Shown here piece by piece: positions 54,653 through 63,900 of a DNA stretch of 64,000 nt; position 1 is the stretch's first letter; each line of letters begins with the position of its first letter. The notes beneath the pieces were generated by a model that saw only the letters and a program-made list of their open reading frames with translations, searched no databases and was not told the origin of the DNA. The stretch is taken from the NCBI GenBank assembly GCA_021151805.1, contig JAGKWN010000001.1:34148-98147 (forward strand), given 5' to 3'. This DNA comes from Cytophagaceae bacterium. GTDB taxonomy: Bacteria > Bacteroidota > Bacteroidia > Cytophagales > Cytophagaceae. The translations under genes were made by a program, and so were the position numbers.

Positions 54653-56056
54653 ATGTACAAACATATCTTTTTTTATACGATACTCAGTGCAACGCTTTTT
54701 TCCTGTAAGCATGAGGCAGAAAAAAATACCGGGACTCAACAGTCTGCTGTTGCTGAACAACCGGCTGATACGGTTACAAATATTACAACTTTTGTTCCGC
54801 GTGCAATAACACCGCCGATCAATGGTGTAAAGCCGCAGGTGGAAATAAAAACGGTACAGGCAAGTAAAGGGGATACACTGCTGTTTTCTACGGGCAGTAT
54901 CATCATTGTGCCGGCCAATGCATTGGCTGATCAAAACGGAAAGCCTGTAAATGGTGTTTGCCAGGTTTTGTTTGAAGAATATCTGGATCCGGCAGCTATC
55001 TTATTATCCGGCATTCCGATGATTACTGAAGAGAATGGCAAATCATATCCATTCACTTCCGCAGGTATGTTTACTATCCGCGCAACGTCAGGCGGTAAGC
55101 CCCTGACCATTGCTGCCGGCAAAACGATAGAGGTGAAACAGGCTACGAGTGATCAAAAAGGTTCGTATGATTTTTTCAAATTCAATGAAGCCGAAAAGCA
55201 TTGGGAAAAAACAGGAAAGACAGATCCTGAAAAAAATACCCTGAGCAAAGAAGTTGAAGCGTCGCAAGATGATAAACCGGTAAAGCCTGTATTGAAGAAT
55301 GAAAAGTCTTTTACGTTTGATATGAACATCAATACAGAAGACTTTCCGGAATTCAAATCGATGCAGAATGTTGTCTGGCAGTCGGCAAAAGAAAAAGGAT
55401 TTCCCGATGCGGAGAAAGATCAGGATAAAATTTTCAATACTCTTTGGTATAACATAGAATTAAAGCCTTATAAAAAAGATCAGTCAAAATATATTCTTCT
55501 GCTTTCCAATGATAAGGAAAGCTATCGTACGGTTATCATACCAACGCTGGAACAGAAAGAGTACGACAAGGCAATGGAAAGCTTTAATCAGAAGATGAAA
55601 GCATATGAAGCGAATAAAGGAACAGAGCAGATGCGACGCGAAACTCAGCGGGTAGGCGCCGAGATTGTACGCTCTATGCAGCTGTCTGCTTTTGGTATTT
55701 ACAACCATGATGTCATTTGCAGAATGGGCGGGACCCCTGCGGTTTGTAAAGCACTATTTAAACAGACTGGGAATAAATATTTTGTGCCATTTAAAGCATT
55801 TCTTATTTCAAAGACATCCAATACCATTATCCAATATGGTACGGAAGGGTATGATACCTATGAGAATTTCTCCTATGACACCAATGATAAATATGGAATC
55901 CTGACATTGGATAACAAGGGTAATGTAGGCGTTGTTAGCGTAAAAGAATTTGAAACGGGTAAACAGACAAATGGCCAGAGTGCTTTTTCTGTTACGCCGT
56001 ATCAGGGAAAGATCGCTACGTCAGAAGATCTGCGGAAGGTATTGATGAAAATGTAA
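54653..56056 (+). CDS. Hypothetical lipoprotein, paralogue of the 59.2-60.7 kb gene
   Basis: 467 residues. The signal peptide ends at a lipobox (FYTILSATLFSCKHE). A Ser/Thr/Pro-rich linker precedes a conserved beta domain: SIIIVPANALADQNGKPVNG, AAILLSGIPMITEENGK, FTSAGMFTIRATSGGKPL. The C-terminal half has a helical stretch (MRRETQRVGAEIVRSMQL) and a terminal beta domain. The same order of motifs occurs in the lipoprotein encoded at 59250-60710. The ATG at 54653 is chosen, since the upstream frame starts inside the previous gene. The function is unknown. Confidence 0.8.
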   Translation: MYKHIFFYTILSATLFSCKHEAEKNTGTQQSAVAEQPADTVTNITTFVPRAITPPINGVKPQVEIKTVQASKGDTLLFSTGSIIIVPANALADQNGKPVNGVCQVLFEEYLDPAAILLSGIPMITEENGKSYPFTSAGMFTIRATSGGKPLTIAAGKTIEVKQATSDQKGSYDFFKFNEAEKHWEKTGKTDPEKNTLSKEVEASQDDKPVKPVLKNEKSFTFDMNINTEDFPEFKSMQNVVWQSAKEKGFPDAEKDQDKIFNTLWYNIELKPYKKDQSKYILLLSNDKESYRTVIIPTLEQKEYDKAMESFNQKMKAYEANKGTEQMRRETQRVGAEIVRSMQLSAFGIYNHDVICRMGGTPAVCKALFKQTGNKYFVPFKAFLISKTSNTIIQYGTEGYDTYENFSYDTNDKYGILTLDNKGNVGVVSVKEFETGKQTNGQSAFSVTPYQGKIATSEDLRKVLMKM

Positions 56057-56084
56057 GTGATATTTGATTTCAAATATCACTTAC
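56053..56084. terminator. Bidirectional hairpin between convergent genes
   Basis: 14-bp perfect stem (56053-56066 with 56071-56084) with loop ATTT. It includes the stop codons of both the lipoprotein (+) and the helicase (-). Neither side has a long T tract. Confidence 0.7.
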
Positions 56085-57447
56085 GTTCTTCCAACACAAT
56101 CTTCTGATGGAAATGTTTGCTGTGATGAATGTTGTTCATCAGCTGATTTAAATATTTTGATTCTATTTCAAAAGTAGAATGCGTGCGGGATACAATGATG
56201 TTATAAATGGCTTCTTCTTTCACACCGGAATATTGCGTGAGAAATTTCAACAGCAGTTCTGCATCCTGCTCGTGGCGCGAACCAACATTAATGGTTAACA
56301 GCACCGGATACGATTCCTGTTTCTGCAGCACCACATCAAGTTTTACGGGCGAAAATTTAATACGCAGTGAATCTTCAAAATCATCCTTCTGATAAATTTC
56401 ATCTTCCTGTAACATACATACGGAGCGCCCTGTGTTACCCGCTCTGCCTGTACGTCCGCTGCGGTTCACAAACTGCGCCTCGTTATCAGGCAGATGATAA
56501 TGAATAACATAATTCAGGTCCTGTACGTCGAGTCCTCGTGCGGCAACGTCTGTAGCAATCAACACCTGGATACGTTTTGCCTTGAAGCCAGTCATTACTT
56601 TATTACGTTCATACTGACTAAGATCTCCATAGATGGAATCGGCAACTACAGTAAAACCTGCGAGCTGCTGCCCGAGTAACTTTGCTGCGGCTTGCGTGCG
56701 ACAGAAAATAATGCCCCGCTCTTTTGAGTACTTTAATAAATAAGCTTTCAGGTATTCCAGTTTGTAACCGTATTGATAAGCGATGTATTGATGTTCAATA
56801 TTGCGGTTGATTTGCTCCTGCGGTTTGATGCGGATCTCTTCAACGGCCGTGCCCATGTATTGTTGGGCCAGTTGTTTGATTGCGAAGGGCAGAGTAGAAG
56901 TAAAAAGCAATTTGCGTACATCCGGTTTGCAAATGCGTACGATCTTGTCAATATCTGGTTTGAAGCCCATGTTCAGCATTTCATCGGCTTCATCGAGGAT
57001 TAAGAACTTTAAATAGGAGAGGTCAACGACTTTCCTTGATAGCAGATCCAGCAAACGGCCGGGCGTTGCTACCAGAATATGTTTGGGTGTTTCCAGTTTT
57101 TTAATCTGCTCTTCAATTTTTTTTCCTCCGTATACAGCTTCGGTATGAATACGAACAATGTATCGTGAAAATACAAACAGATCTTTTGCCACCTGTTGTC
57201 CGAGTTCGCGGGTAGGTACCAGTACCAGCACCTGTGTTTGCTGTAGTTTGGGATCTATCTGCTGTAAGACCGGTAAACCGAAAGCTGCGGTCTTGCCTGT
57301 ACCTGTTTGTGCAACGGCAACAAGATTTTTGTTAGAATTCAGAATAAACGGAATGGCTTTTTCCTGAATTTCAGAAGGTGTTGAAATATTGTTTTCGCTG
57401 AGTGATTGAAGTAAGGGGGCTTGTAAGCCTAATTCAGAAAAGGTCAT
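56077..57447 (-). CDS. DEAD-box RNA helicase, DbpA-like
   Basis: 456 residues. Motif Q/I is AVAQTGTGKTAAFGLPV (Walker A about 46-53), motif Ia VPTRELGQQV, motif II DEADEML, motif III FTSTLP (SAT region), motif V TDVAARGLDV and motif VI RSGRTGRAGN. The His usually opening motif VI is Asn here. The C-terminal about 75 residues (TINVGSRHEQDAELLLKFL) look like the DbpA RNA-binding domain, which targets 23S rRNA hairpin 92. Hence a likely ribosome-assembly role. Confidence 0.9.
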   Translation of the reverse strand: MTFSELGLQAPLLQSLSENNISTPSEIQEKAIPFILNSNKNLVAVAQTGTGKTAAFGLPVLQQIDPKLQQTQVLVLVPTRELGQQVAKDLFVFSRYIVRIHTEAVYGGKKIEEQIKKLETPKHILVATPGRLLDLLSRKVVDLSYLKFLILDEADEMLNMGFKPDIDKIVRICKPDVRKLLFTSTLPFAIKQLAQQYMGTAVEEIRIKPQEQINRNIEHQYIAYQYGYKLEYLKAYLLKYSKERGIIFCRTQAAAKLLGQQLAGFTVVADSIYGDLSQYERNKVMTGFKAKRIQVLIATDVAARGLDVQDLNYVIHYHLPDNEAQFVNRSGRTGRAGNTGRSVCMLQEDEIYQKDDFEDSLRIKFSPVKLDVVLQKQESYPVLLTINVGSRHEQDAELLLKFLTQYSGVKEEAIYNIIVSRTHSTFEIESKYLNQLMNNIHHSKHFHQKIVLEERK

Positions 57448-57481
57448 TAGCAGGGCAGATAAAACAGGGCACGTATTAAAT

Positions 57482-57515
57482 AGGAATAAAAAAGAGACCT
57501 GTTAAAGTCTCTTTT
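57482..57515 (-). terminator. terminator for the DnaJ-KTSC gene (minus strand)
   Basis: 9-bp stem (57490-57498 with 57507-57515, AAAAGAGAC and its complement). On the minus strand the stem is followed by a T-rich tail. It lies between the DnaJ-KTSC stop and the helicase start. Confidence 0.75.
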
Positions 57516-57531
57516 GTAAATATCTCAGAAA

Positions 57532-57978
57532 TTATTCGCTGGCAGGGTTTGCCGTTTTTCTGTAAACAAATGCACCGCTGATGTTGCGGCGAACAAATCT
57601 ACCTGGCACGTCAGAGTTTAATAATTTGTTGTAAATATTGTTTGGTACATCAAAGTATTCGTACACACTTCCATCTGAATATTTTACTTCCAGCACACGT
57701 GCTTTGTATTGATAGTCGATCAAACTTGCGTTTGTAATGGTGTGCAAATATTCTTCTTTAAATGATTCAAGGGTTTCAGGAGCAATGCTGATCAGGAAAT
57801 TATACGCTTCAATGAATTCTTTGCTTTTTTCTTCCGCTTCTAATTTGGCAGTTTCATTGTCGTTAAACTTATCCGGATGCCACTCCTTCATTAAATTTCT
57901 ATAGATGGTTTTTAACTCCTTTAACTCTACGGTTTTATCTACGCCTAATAGTTTTCTATAATCGGCAACTTTTTTCAT
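57532..57978 (-). CDS. DnaJ-domain protein with KTSC domain
   Basis: 148 residues. The N-terminal J domain (about 4-65) contains YRKLLGVDKTVELKELKTIY and the HPD of MKEWHPDKFND. The C-terminal about 60 residues form a KTSC domain (KYSDGSVYEYFDVPNNIYN and GRFVRRNISGAFVYRK). No Gly/Phe or zinc region, so it is not a general DnaJ. The ATG at 57978 is preferred to far upstream starts, since the J domain begins five residues later. Probable DnaK co-chaperone with specialised clients. Confidence 0.88.
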   Translation of the reverse strand: MKKVADYRKLLGVDKTVELKELKTIYRNLMKEWHPDKFNDNETAKLEAEEKSKEFIEAYNFLISIAPETLESFKEEYLHTITNASLIDYQYKARVLEVKYSDGSVYEYFDVPNNIYNKLLNSDVPGRFVRRNISGAFVYRKTANPASE

Positions 57979-58013
57979 AATTCGGGTATTTTGCAATTCT
58001 GATTTGGACGGTA

Positions 58014-58021
58014 CAAATATA
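58014..58021 (-). promoter_or_regulatory. Candidate -7 element for the DnaJ-KTSC gene
   Basis: TATATTTG on the minus strand, 36 bases before the ATG. No clear TTTG lies at -33. Confidence 0.35.
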
Positions 58022-58209
58022 ACTATAAAGAATAAGGAAATGCCTTTGCAGGGCATTATTGAATGGTGATTTTTTTGAAAACAATGGTTAAATGAGCCAA
58101 TTAAGCCTTTAAATGATGAAATAAAGAACAGCACATAAGTTAAAAACGTAGCACAAACAGATTAAAATATCAAACAAAAGGTTATCTTGTAGTATAACCA
58201 AATTTTGCT

Positions 58210-58632
58210 ATGAAACCAGAAACAATCCGAGTTATTTCCAGGCTGATCATGTCTTTGGCAGCCATATACAATCTTTTTTGGGGTGTTCTTATTGCTATGT
58301 ACCCTAAAGTAATTCTGTTTGATGAAAGTGATTCTATTTTTGTGATTATTGTATTGCAATGTGTGGGTATGCTGGTTGGGGTGTATGGCTTTGCTTATTA
58401 TTTTGCGTCGCGGAATCCCGCAAGGTACTGGCCGATTATATTGGTAGGCTTGCTTGGGAAAATACTTGGTCCGATCGGGTCATTGCATTATATTTTTAAC
58501 AACCAGTTAGATCCTAAGTTTTTCTGGGTGAATGTATTCAACGACTTGATCTGGATTATTCCGTTCAGCTGGATACTGTATCACGTATACAAACGAAACT
58601 TAGTGTTTGATGAAGATGAGGAGGAGGAATAG
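58210..58632 (+). CDS. Small integral membrane protein
   Basis: 140 residues with four predicted membrane helices (near 12-36, 43-65, 75-98 and 108-128) and an acidic C-terminal tail (DEDEEEE). I recognise no family motif. It is followed 15 bp later by another membrane protein gene on the same strand; the two probably form a unit. The function is unknown. Confidence 0.75.
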   Translation: MKPETIRVISRLIMSLAAIYNLFWGVLIAMYPKVILFDESDSIFVIIVLQCVGMLVGVYGFAYYFASRNPARYWPIILVGLLGKILGPIGSLHYIFNNQLDPKFFWVNVFNDLIWIIPFSWILYHVYKRNLVFDEDEEEE

Positions 58633-58647
58633 TGGGTATTAAGAAAA

Positions 58648-59229
58648 ATGATAAAAACATCAACTAAGCTTTTTACACTGACATCTTTGCTTTTACTGAT
58701 CATTGGGTCAATAGTACCGGATGTATATGGCGGGGCTGTATTTCGATGGTTAGCCTTTTTATCCGAGATTGTTTTTATATTTTTTTTACTAATAGAAAAT
58801 AAAAAACAATATTGGCTTTATTCAGTTGCCCTGATTCTGATATTGCTGAAAGGTATCGGTTCTTTATTTAAGATTATGCACTGGCCCTTCGCTGGGCCCA
58901 TGCTGATGTGTGGTATATTAGGTACAATGATGATGGCCTGTTTATTTTTATATAATTCGAAACAGGCAACACGCTACGGACAATTCATTTTAAGCATCTT
59001 TTTATTTTTACAATTAAGTATGCTTGTCTATAAAGTTGTTTTTGATGGCCACTATGATTTTTTATATTTTCATTATTTATATTATGCAGTGGCGCTGTTG
59101 TGTAGCATTCTGCTATTTAAAAAGAAATATGTGAATCCGGGCGATCGAAGTTTGATTCTGTATTTACTGGTTTATAGTTTATTAGTGATTCTTCACAACT
59201 GCTTTAAAATAGCAAGCGCCGCAATGTAG
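58648..59229 (+). CDS. Integral membrane protein with GldL-like motif
   Basis: 193 residues, about six membrane helices. The stretch GSLFKIMHWPFAGPML recalls the LFKIxHWPGA motif of the gliding-motility/T9SS protein GldL, but the long C-terminal periplasmic domain of GldL is absent and more helices are present. It may be one of the small membrane proteins carrying this motif common in Bacteroidota. The function is unknown. The stop codon lies in the loop of a hairpin. Confidence 0.7.
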   Translation: MIKTSTKLFTLTSLLLLIIGSIVPDVYGGAVFRWLAFLSEIVFIFFLLIENKKQYWLYSVALILILLKGIGSLFKIMHWPFAGPMLMCGILGTMMMACLFLYNSKQATRYGQFILSIFLFLQLSMLVYKVVFDGHYDFLYFHYLYYAVALLCSILLFKKKYVNPGDRSLILYLLVYSLLVILHNCFKIASAAM

Positions 59230-59241
59230 ATTTGCGGCGCT
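59215..59241. terminator. Bidirectional GC-rich hairpin between convergent genes
   Basis: 10-bp perfect stem AGCGCCGCAA/TTGCGGCGCT (59215-59224 with 59232-59241), 7-nt loop containing the stop of the membrane protein gene. On the minus strand a T-containing stretch follows. Confidence 0.7.
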
Positions 59242-59249
59242 GCCCTCTC

Positions 59250-60710
59250 TCACACACCCTCCAGTAAAGCGTTTAGCTCATCTGTACTGTCGGGTTTATC
59301 TTCCATTTCGGTTACATCAATTTCCAGATGTATGGTTTTTTCAGTAGTTGCCGCAGGTAATTTATTGATCCGTGCATAACACAACCGGCCTTTATCGCTT
59401 ACAAACACCAGTATGTTATCTGAGTCGGGGTTCAAGGTTATTTCTTTCTGGTAGGTCCATACAGAATTTATTTTTTTATCAATCAGGAATGTTGTTGCTG
59501 GTGTGTGCAATTCATTCGTTGACTTTGTTCTGAAACGTGGGGTGATGTTTACTTTCTTTTCCAGCAGGTACAAGCGGTCGCAATTCCAGATGCCCAGTCT
59601 ATTAATGGCGAAGCTTCTGTAGATTTCATCTTCTTTTTTTTGCTTCTTGATCTTACGGGTGATCTTTTCAATTTTTGCTTCATCTGCCGGTCTTTGTTCA
59701 TAAAGCGATAAATAAATTTCATCGTTGATGTCGCAAAAATTACCTCTGCTTGCAATACTCATATATGCGCTGAATTTTACATGCTTGAATTCAAAATTGA
59801 TCAGATATTTATTTAACGGCGTTTCGCGTTCAAGTATCTCTGCCAATACAAGCTGGTCTGATTCAAATGCAGCCTGCAGTTTATTATTGTCTGCGTTTGA
59901 TGTGCCAGTCCATACAGCTTCTTTATAAAAGTTTAGTTCCGGATATTTGTTTGTAATAGTGGGAAAGGTGAAAAATACATCATCGTACAAGCATATGGGT
60001 TTAACCAAGGTTACAGATTTTCCATCAATCGTTCTTTTCACAGCATCTGTTGCGGCCCATTCAATGGTCATTCCCTGCGATTCGTCTAAAGCTGCTGTTT
60101 CGGTTGCTGAAATTTTTTCGGAGGAATTTTCTTCTTCAGTAAGTTCATCTTTCATCACCGGCAGTTTAATCATGGTTTGCTTCCACTCATTGGTAGCCGG
60201 GTCAAAATAATACAGGTTGAAATCTGCATCCTTGTTTTTTGACGGCACCTGTAATCCTATTTCTTTTCCTTGTGCCAGCTGCAGCGGTTTGCCTTTTGCA
60301 GATGCTTCAATGTTAAACATGCCGGCACTTTCCATTTGCACCAAGCCACTGGCGGTTTGGTATTGCATGGGTATTTTTGAAATCAGGATATCTGCGGCAG
60401 TATGATATTCTGAGACTTTGATTTTTATATTACCGCTTGGTTTTTCACCTGAAGCTGTTACGAAAGCATTTGCAGGGATAGCAAGTTTGATTCCTTTTTT
60501 CGAAACCAGGTTTTGCTGCTTCGCAGGATTTATGGTAAATATTTTTGTTTGCCCTTCAATACTATTCAATACAGAATCTACAAATGCTTTCTGAATTGTG
60601 ATAAGATCTGCAGATGAAGTATCGGTCTTCAGCTGTTTATTATTGTTGCAGGAAGTGATGCTTAGAGTCACTGCAATAAGGATCAGTAAAAATAACTGTC
60701 TGTAAATCAT
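59250..60710 (-). CDS. Hypothetical lipoprotein, paralogue of the 54.6-56.0 kb gene
   Basis: 486 residues. The signal peptide ends SITSCNNN (lipobox Cys). The first domain has KLAIPANAFVTASGEKPSG, ILISKIPMQYQTASGL and ESAGMFNIEASAKGKPLQLA, matching order and spacing in the other lipoprotein. A middle acidic/Ser/Thr region (EENSSEKISATE) and a C-terminal beta domain (ILVFVSDKGRLCYARINKLP) follow. Cell-surface or periplasmic anchoring is likely; the function is unknown. Confidence 0.8.
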   Translation of the reverse strand: MIYRQLFLLILIAVTLSITSCNNNKQLKTDTSSADLITIQKAFVDSVLNSIEGQTKIFTINPAKQQNLVSKKGIKLAIPANAFVTASGEKPSGNIKIKVSEYHTAADILISKIPMQYQTASGLVQMESAGMFNIEASAKGKPLQLAQGKEIGLQVPSKNKDADFNLYYFDPATNEWKQTMIKLPVMKDELTEEENSSEKISATETAALDESQGMTIEWAATDAVKRTIDGKSVTLVKPICLYDDVFFTFPTITNKYPELNFYKEAVWTGTSNADNNKLQAAFESDQLVLAEILERETPLNKYLINFEFKHVKFSAYMSIASRGNFCDINDEIYLSLYEQRPADEAKIEKITRKIKKQKKEDEIYRSFAINRLGIWNCDRLYLLEKKVNITPRFRTKSTNELHTPATTFLIDKKINSVWTYQKEITLNPDSDNILVFVSDKGRLCYARINKLPAATTEKTIHLEIDVTEMEDKPDSTDELNALLEGV

Positions 60711-60873
60711 AGTCGGAGTTCGATTGATATATTACTATAATGTTATCTTTTAAAAAAGATACAGATACCTGCAATATTTTTTGATACCAATAAGCAGCTA
60801 GGTATCCTACCTAATATTAAGTATTTGTTAACTGAATAGGCCGCTTGCTAACAGTTATATAACCTCTCCATAA

Positions 60874-60903
60874 TTTCTTCAGAATCTTGCGAACGTACTT
60901 TTG
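60874..60903 (+). promoter_or_regulatory. Candidate promoter of the phytase-like/PhoX gene
   Basis: TTTC (60874-60877), 18 bp, then TACTTTTG (60896-60903), which matches TAnnTTTG. The ATG is 26 bases downstream. Confidence 0.5.
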
Positions 60904-60929
60904 TGTCAAACAAAAAAACAATAATTGTT

Positions 60930-63900
60930 ATGAAGAAAGGTTTACAAAGCATGCTTGTTTGCTTTGGCTTCCTGTTGGGTGCCCAGGTAGAGGTTACCGC
61001 ACAGGTTGTCAAACTACAGGATTATGTGAATAAGAATTCAGCATTCATCGGAACATTTCAGAATATTGATTTCCATGAAGCTGGATTTTCGGGTCTTTAC
61101 CCAATAGCGGGTACAAATGGAACAGAATTCTGGACTGTTTCTGACAGAGGTGTGAATGTCGATGCAGCGAGTGCGAACTTAGCTGCTTGTCGCCCGACAT
61201 ACGATAAGATTTACGGGTTTCAAAATTATGCTCCTAAAATACACCGCATCCGTGTACATGGGGATTCCATTCAGATACTGCAAACCATCACTATGAAGCG
61301 CCCTACTGGTGCGGCTGCTACAGGTTTGTTAAATCCTACAGGTTTTGGTAGTACTGCTGCAGAACAAGTTTCTACAGACACTGTATTGACTTGTACAAAC
61401 TTTGCTTCTAAGATTGCTCCTAAAGATGTATGGGGTATAGATTCAGAAGGTATTGTTGTAGACAAGCAAGGCAATTTCTGGATCTGTGAAGAAGGTGGTC
61501 CTACCATCTGGAAACTGAACCAGAATGGTGTTGTATTAAAACGTTTCACTCCTTATGGAAATTTAGCTGGTATTGAACCACAGGATATCGCTATTGATAC
61601 TGTATTCAAGTATCGTAAGAATAACAGAGGTTTTGAAAATATTGCAATTACTCCAAACGGAAAAATTTATGCAATGATTCAAAGTCCGTTGTTATATCCA
61701 TCAAAAACAGTTGGTGAAGGAACACAAGTACACAGAATGCTTGAAATTGATCCTGCTACAAATGCAACAAAAATGTTTGTGTATCTGAACGATGGTATTA
61801 TTGGTGCCTCAGGCGCGAACCAGATCCGTTTACGCGACTGGAAATTGAGCGACATGGCAGCAATCAGCGACTCAACTTTTTTAATCATTGAAGCTGCATT
61901 AAGAGGTGCTACAGATATTAAAAATATCTACAAAATAAATATTAAAGATGCTACTCCTGTTACGTCAGCTTTATACAATGGTTCAACTGTAGAAGCTTTG
62001 GTTAACCTGGCAGGTTTAACTGCAAACGGTATTGTGCCGGTTAAGAAAACTCTTTTTGCAGATATGTTCTCATTTGGTTGGGATCATGCCCTGGAAAAGG
62101 CAGAAGGTTTAGCAATTATTAATGACAGTACAATTGCCATCTGCAATGACAATGATTATGGTCAGGTTTCTCCTTTAGAAAACGGGATTGCCACAGCAAC
62201 AGGTATTCAGTCACATTTAATAACCTATAGATTAAAAGGTGCAAACAAGCTGACAAATTATGTTACTTCTGTACCAGCGTTAGCACAAGGGGTAACAGGT
62301 TTAAGTACAGCTACAACTCCGTACCTTGTACCATCACAGCCAGGTGTTGAATTTACTTCCATCTTAAGTGTTAAAGATGATGTGAACGGTTACAAAATGG
62401 TTGGTATTCCGGATGGTTTAGGTGCATTCGATAACGGCAACGGAACGTTCACATTATTGATGAATCATGAATTAGGTGATACAAAAGGTGTGGCGCGTGC
62501 CCACGGTGCAATCGGTGCATTTGTTTCCAAATGGGTAATCAATAAATCAGATTTGTCTGTTGTAAGCGGTGGTGATTTAGCACAGACGGTGAACTTGTGG
62601 AACGGTACAGGTTATACAGCTTACAACACAGCTAACCCGCAACCAACACCATTCAACAGATTCTGTTCAGCAGATCTTCCAGCAGTAACAGCATTCTACA
62701 ATGCAGCTACAGGTTTAGGTACGCAGGAAAGAATTTTCATGAACGGTGAAGAAGGTAACCTTAGCCGTGCTATGGCACACATTGCAACAGGTGCAGCTGC
62801 AGGAACTTCTTACGAACTGCCGGCATTAGGTAAGTTTGCATGGGAGAACTCAGTAGCAAGTCCGACAGCAGGCAACAAAACAATCGTTGCCGGTATGGAT
62901 GATGGTAACGGTGGTCAGGTTTACTTCTACATCGGTACAAAAACCAATACAGGTACAGACATCGAAAAGGCTGGTTTAACAAACGGTAAATTATTCGGTG
63001 TTAAAGTATCAAATAACTATGTACTGGAAAGTTCAACACTTCCGGCAGCAGGTTCAACGTTCTCTTTATTTGATTTAGGAAATGCAACGAACCTATCATT
63101 GGCTGATCTTGAAACAAACAGCAAGAACAACGGTGTAACAACGTTCTTACGTCCTGAAGACGGTGCATGGGATCCGAAGAGCCCGAACGATTTCTACTTT
63201 GCAACAACAAACGCATTCAACTCACCAAGCCGTTTGTGGAGATTAAGCTTCAGCGATATCGCTACACCGGAATTGGGTGGTACAATCACTCCGGTACTTG
63301 ACGGTACAGAAGGTCAGCAAATGCTTGACAACATTACTATTGATAATTATGGACACGTAATGTTGGTTGAAGATGTTGGCGGTAATGCACATGTTGGTCG
63401 TGTGTTCCAGTATACAATAGCAACAGATCAGTTGAAAGAAATTGCAAGACATGACAGCAGCCGCTTTGTAACAGGTGCTCCGAACTTCTTAACGATCGAT
63501 GAAGAAGCATCAGGTATTCTTGATGTTGAAAGTATCTTAGGAAAAGGTAAGTTCTTAACAGTTGTCCAGGCCCACTATGCAATCGCAGGTGAATTTGTAG
63601 AAGGCGGTCAGTTGTTGGCATTCACAAACCCGGATACAAAAAAATCTCCTTCGATTGTTTCGCATGGTAAAACAGGTGTAAGCACATCTCAGAATCCCTA
63701 CCTCGTGCCATCACAGCCAGGTGTTGAATTTACTTCCATCTTAAGTGTTAAAGATGATGTGAACGGTTACAAAATGGTTGGTATTCCGGATGGTTTAGGT
63801 GCGTTCGATAACGGTAACGGAACGTTCACGTTATTAATGAACCATGAATTAGGTGATACAAAAGGTGTGGCGCGTGCCCACGGTGCAATTGGTGCCTTTG

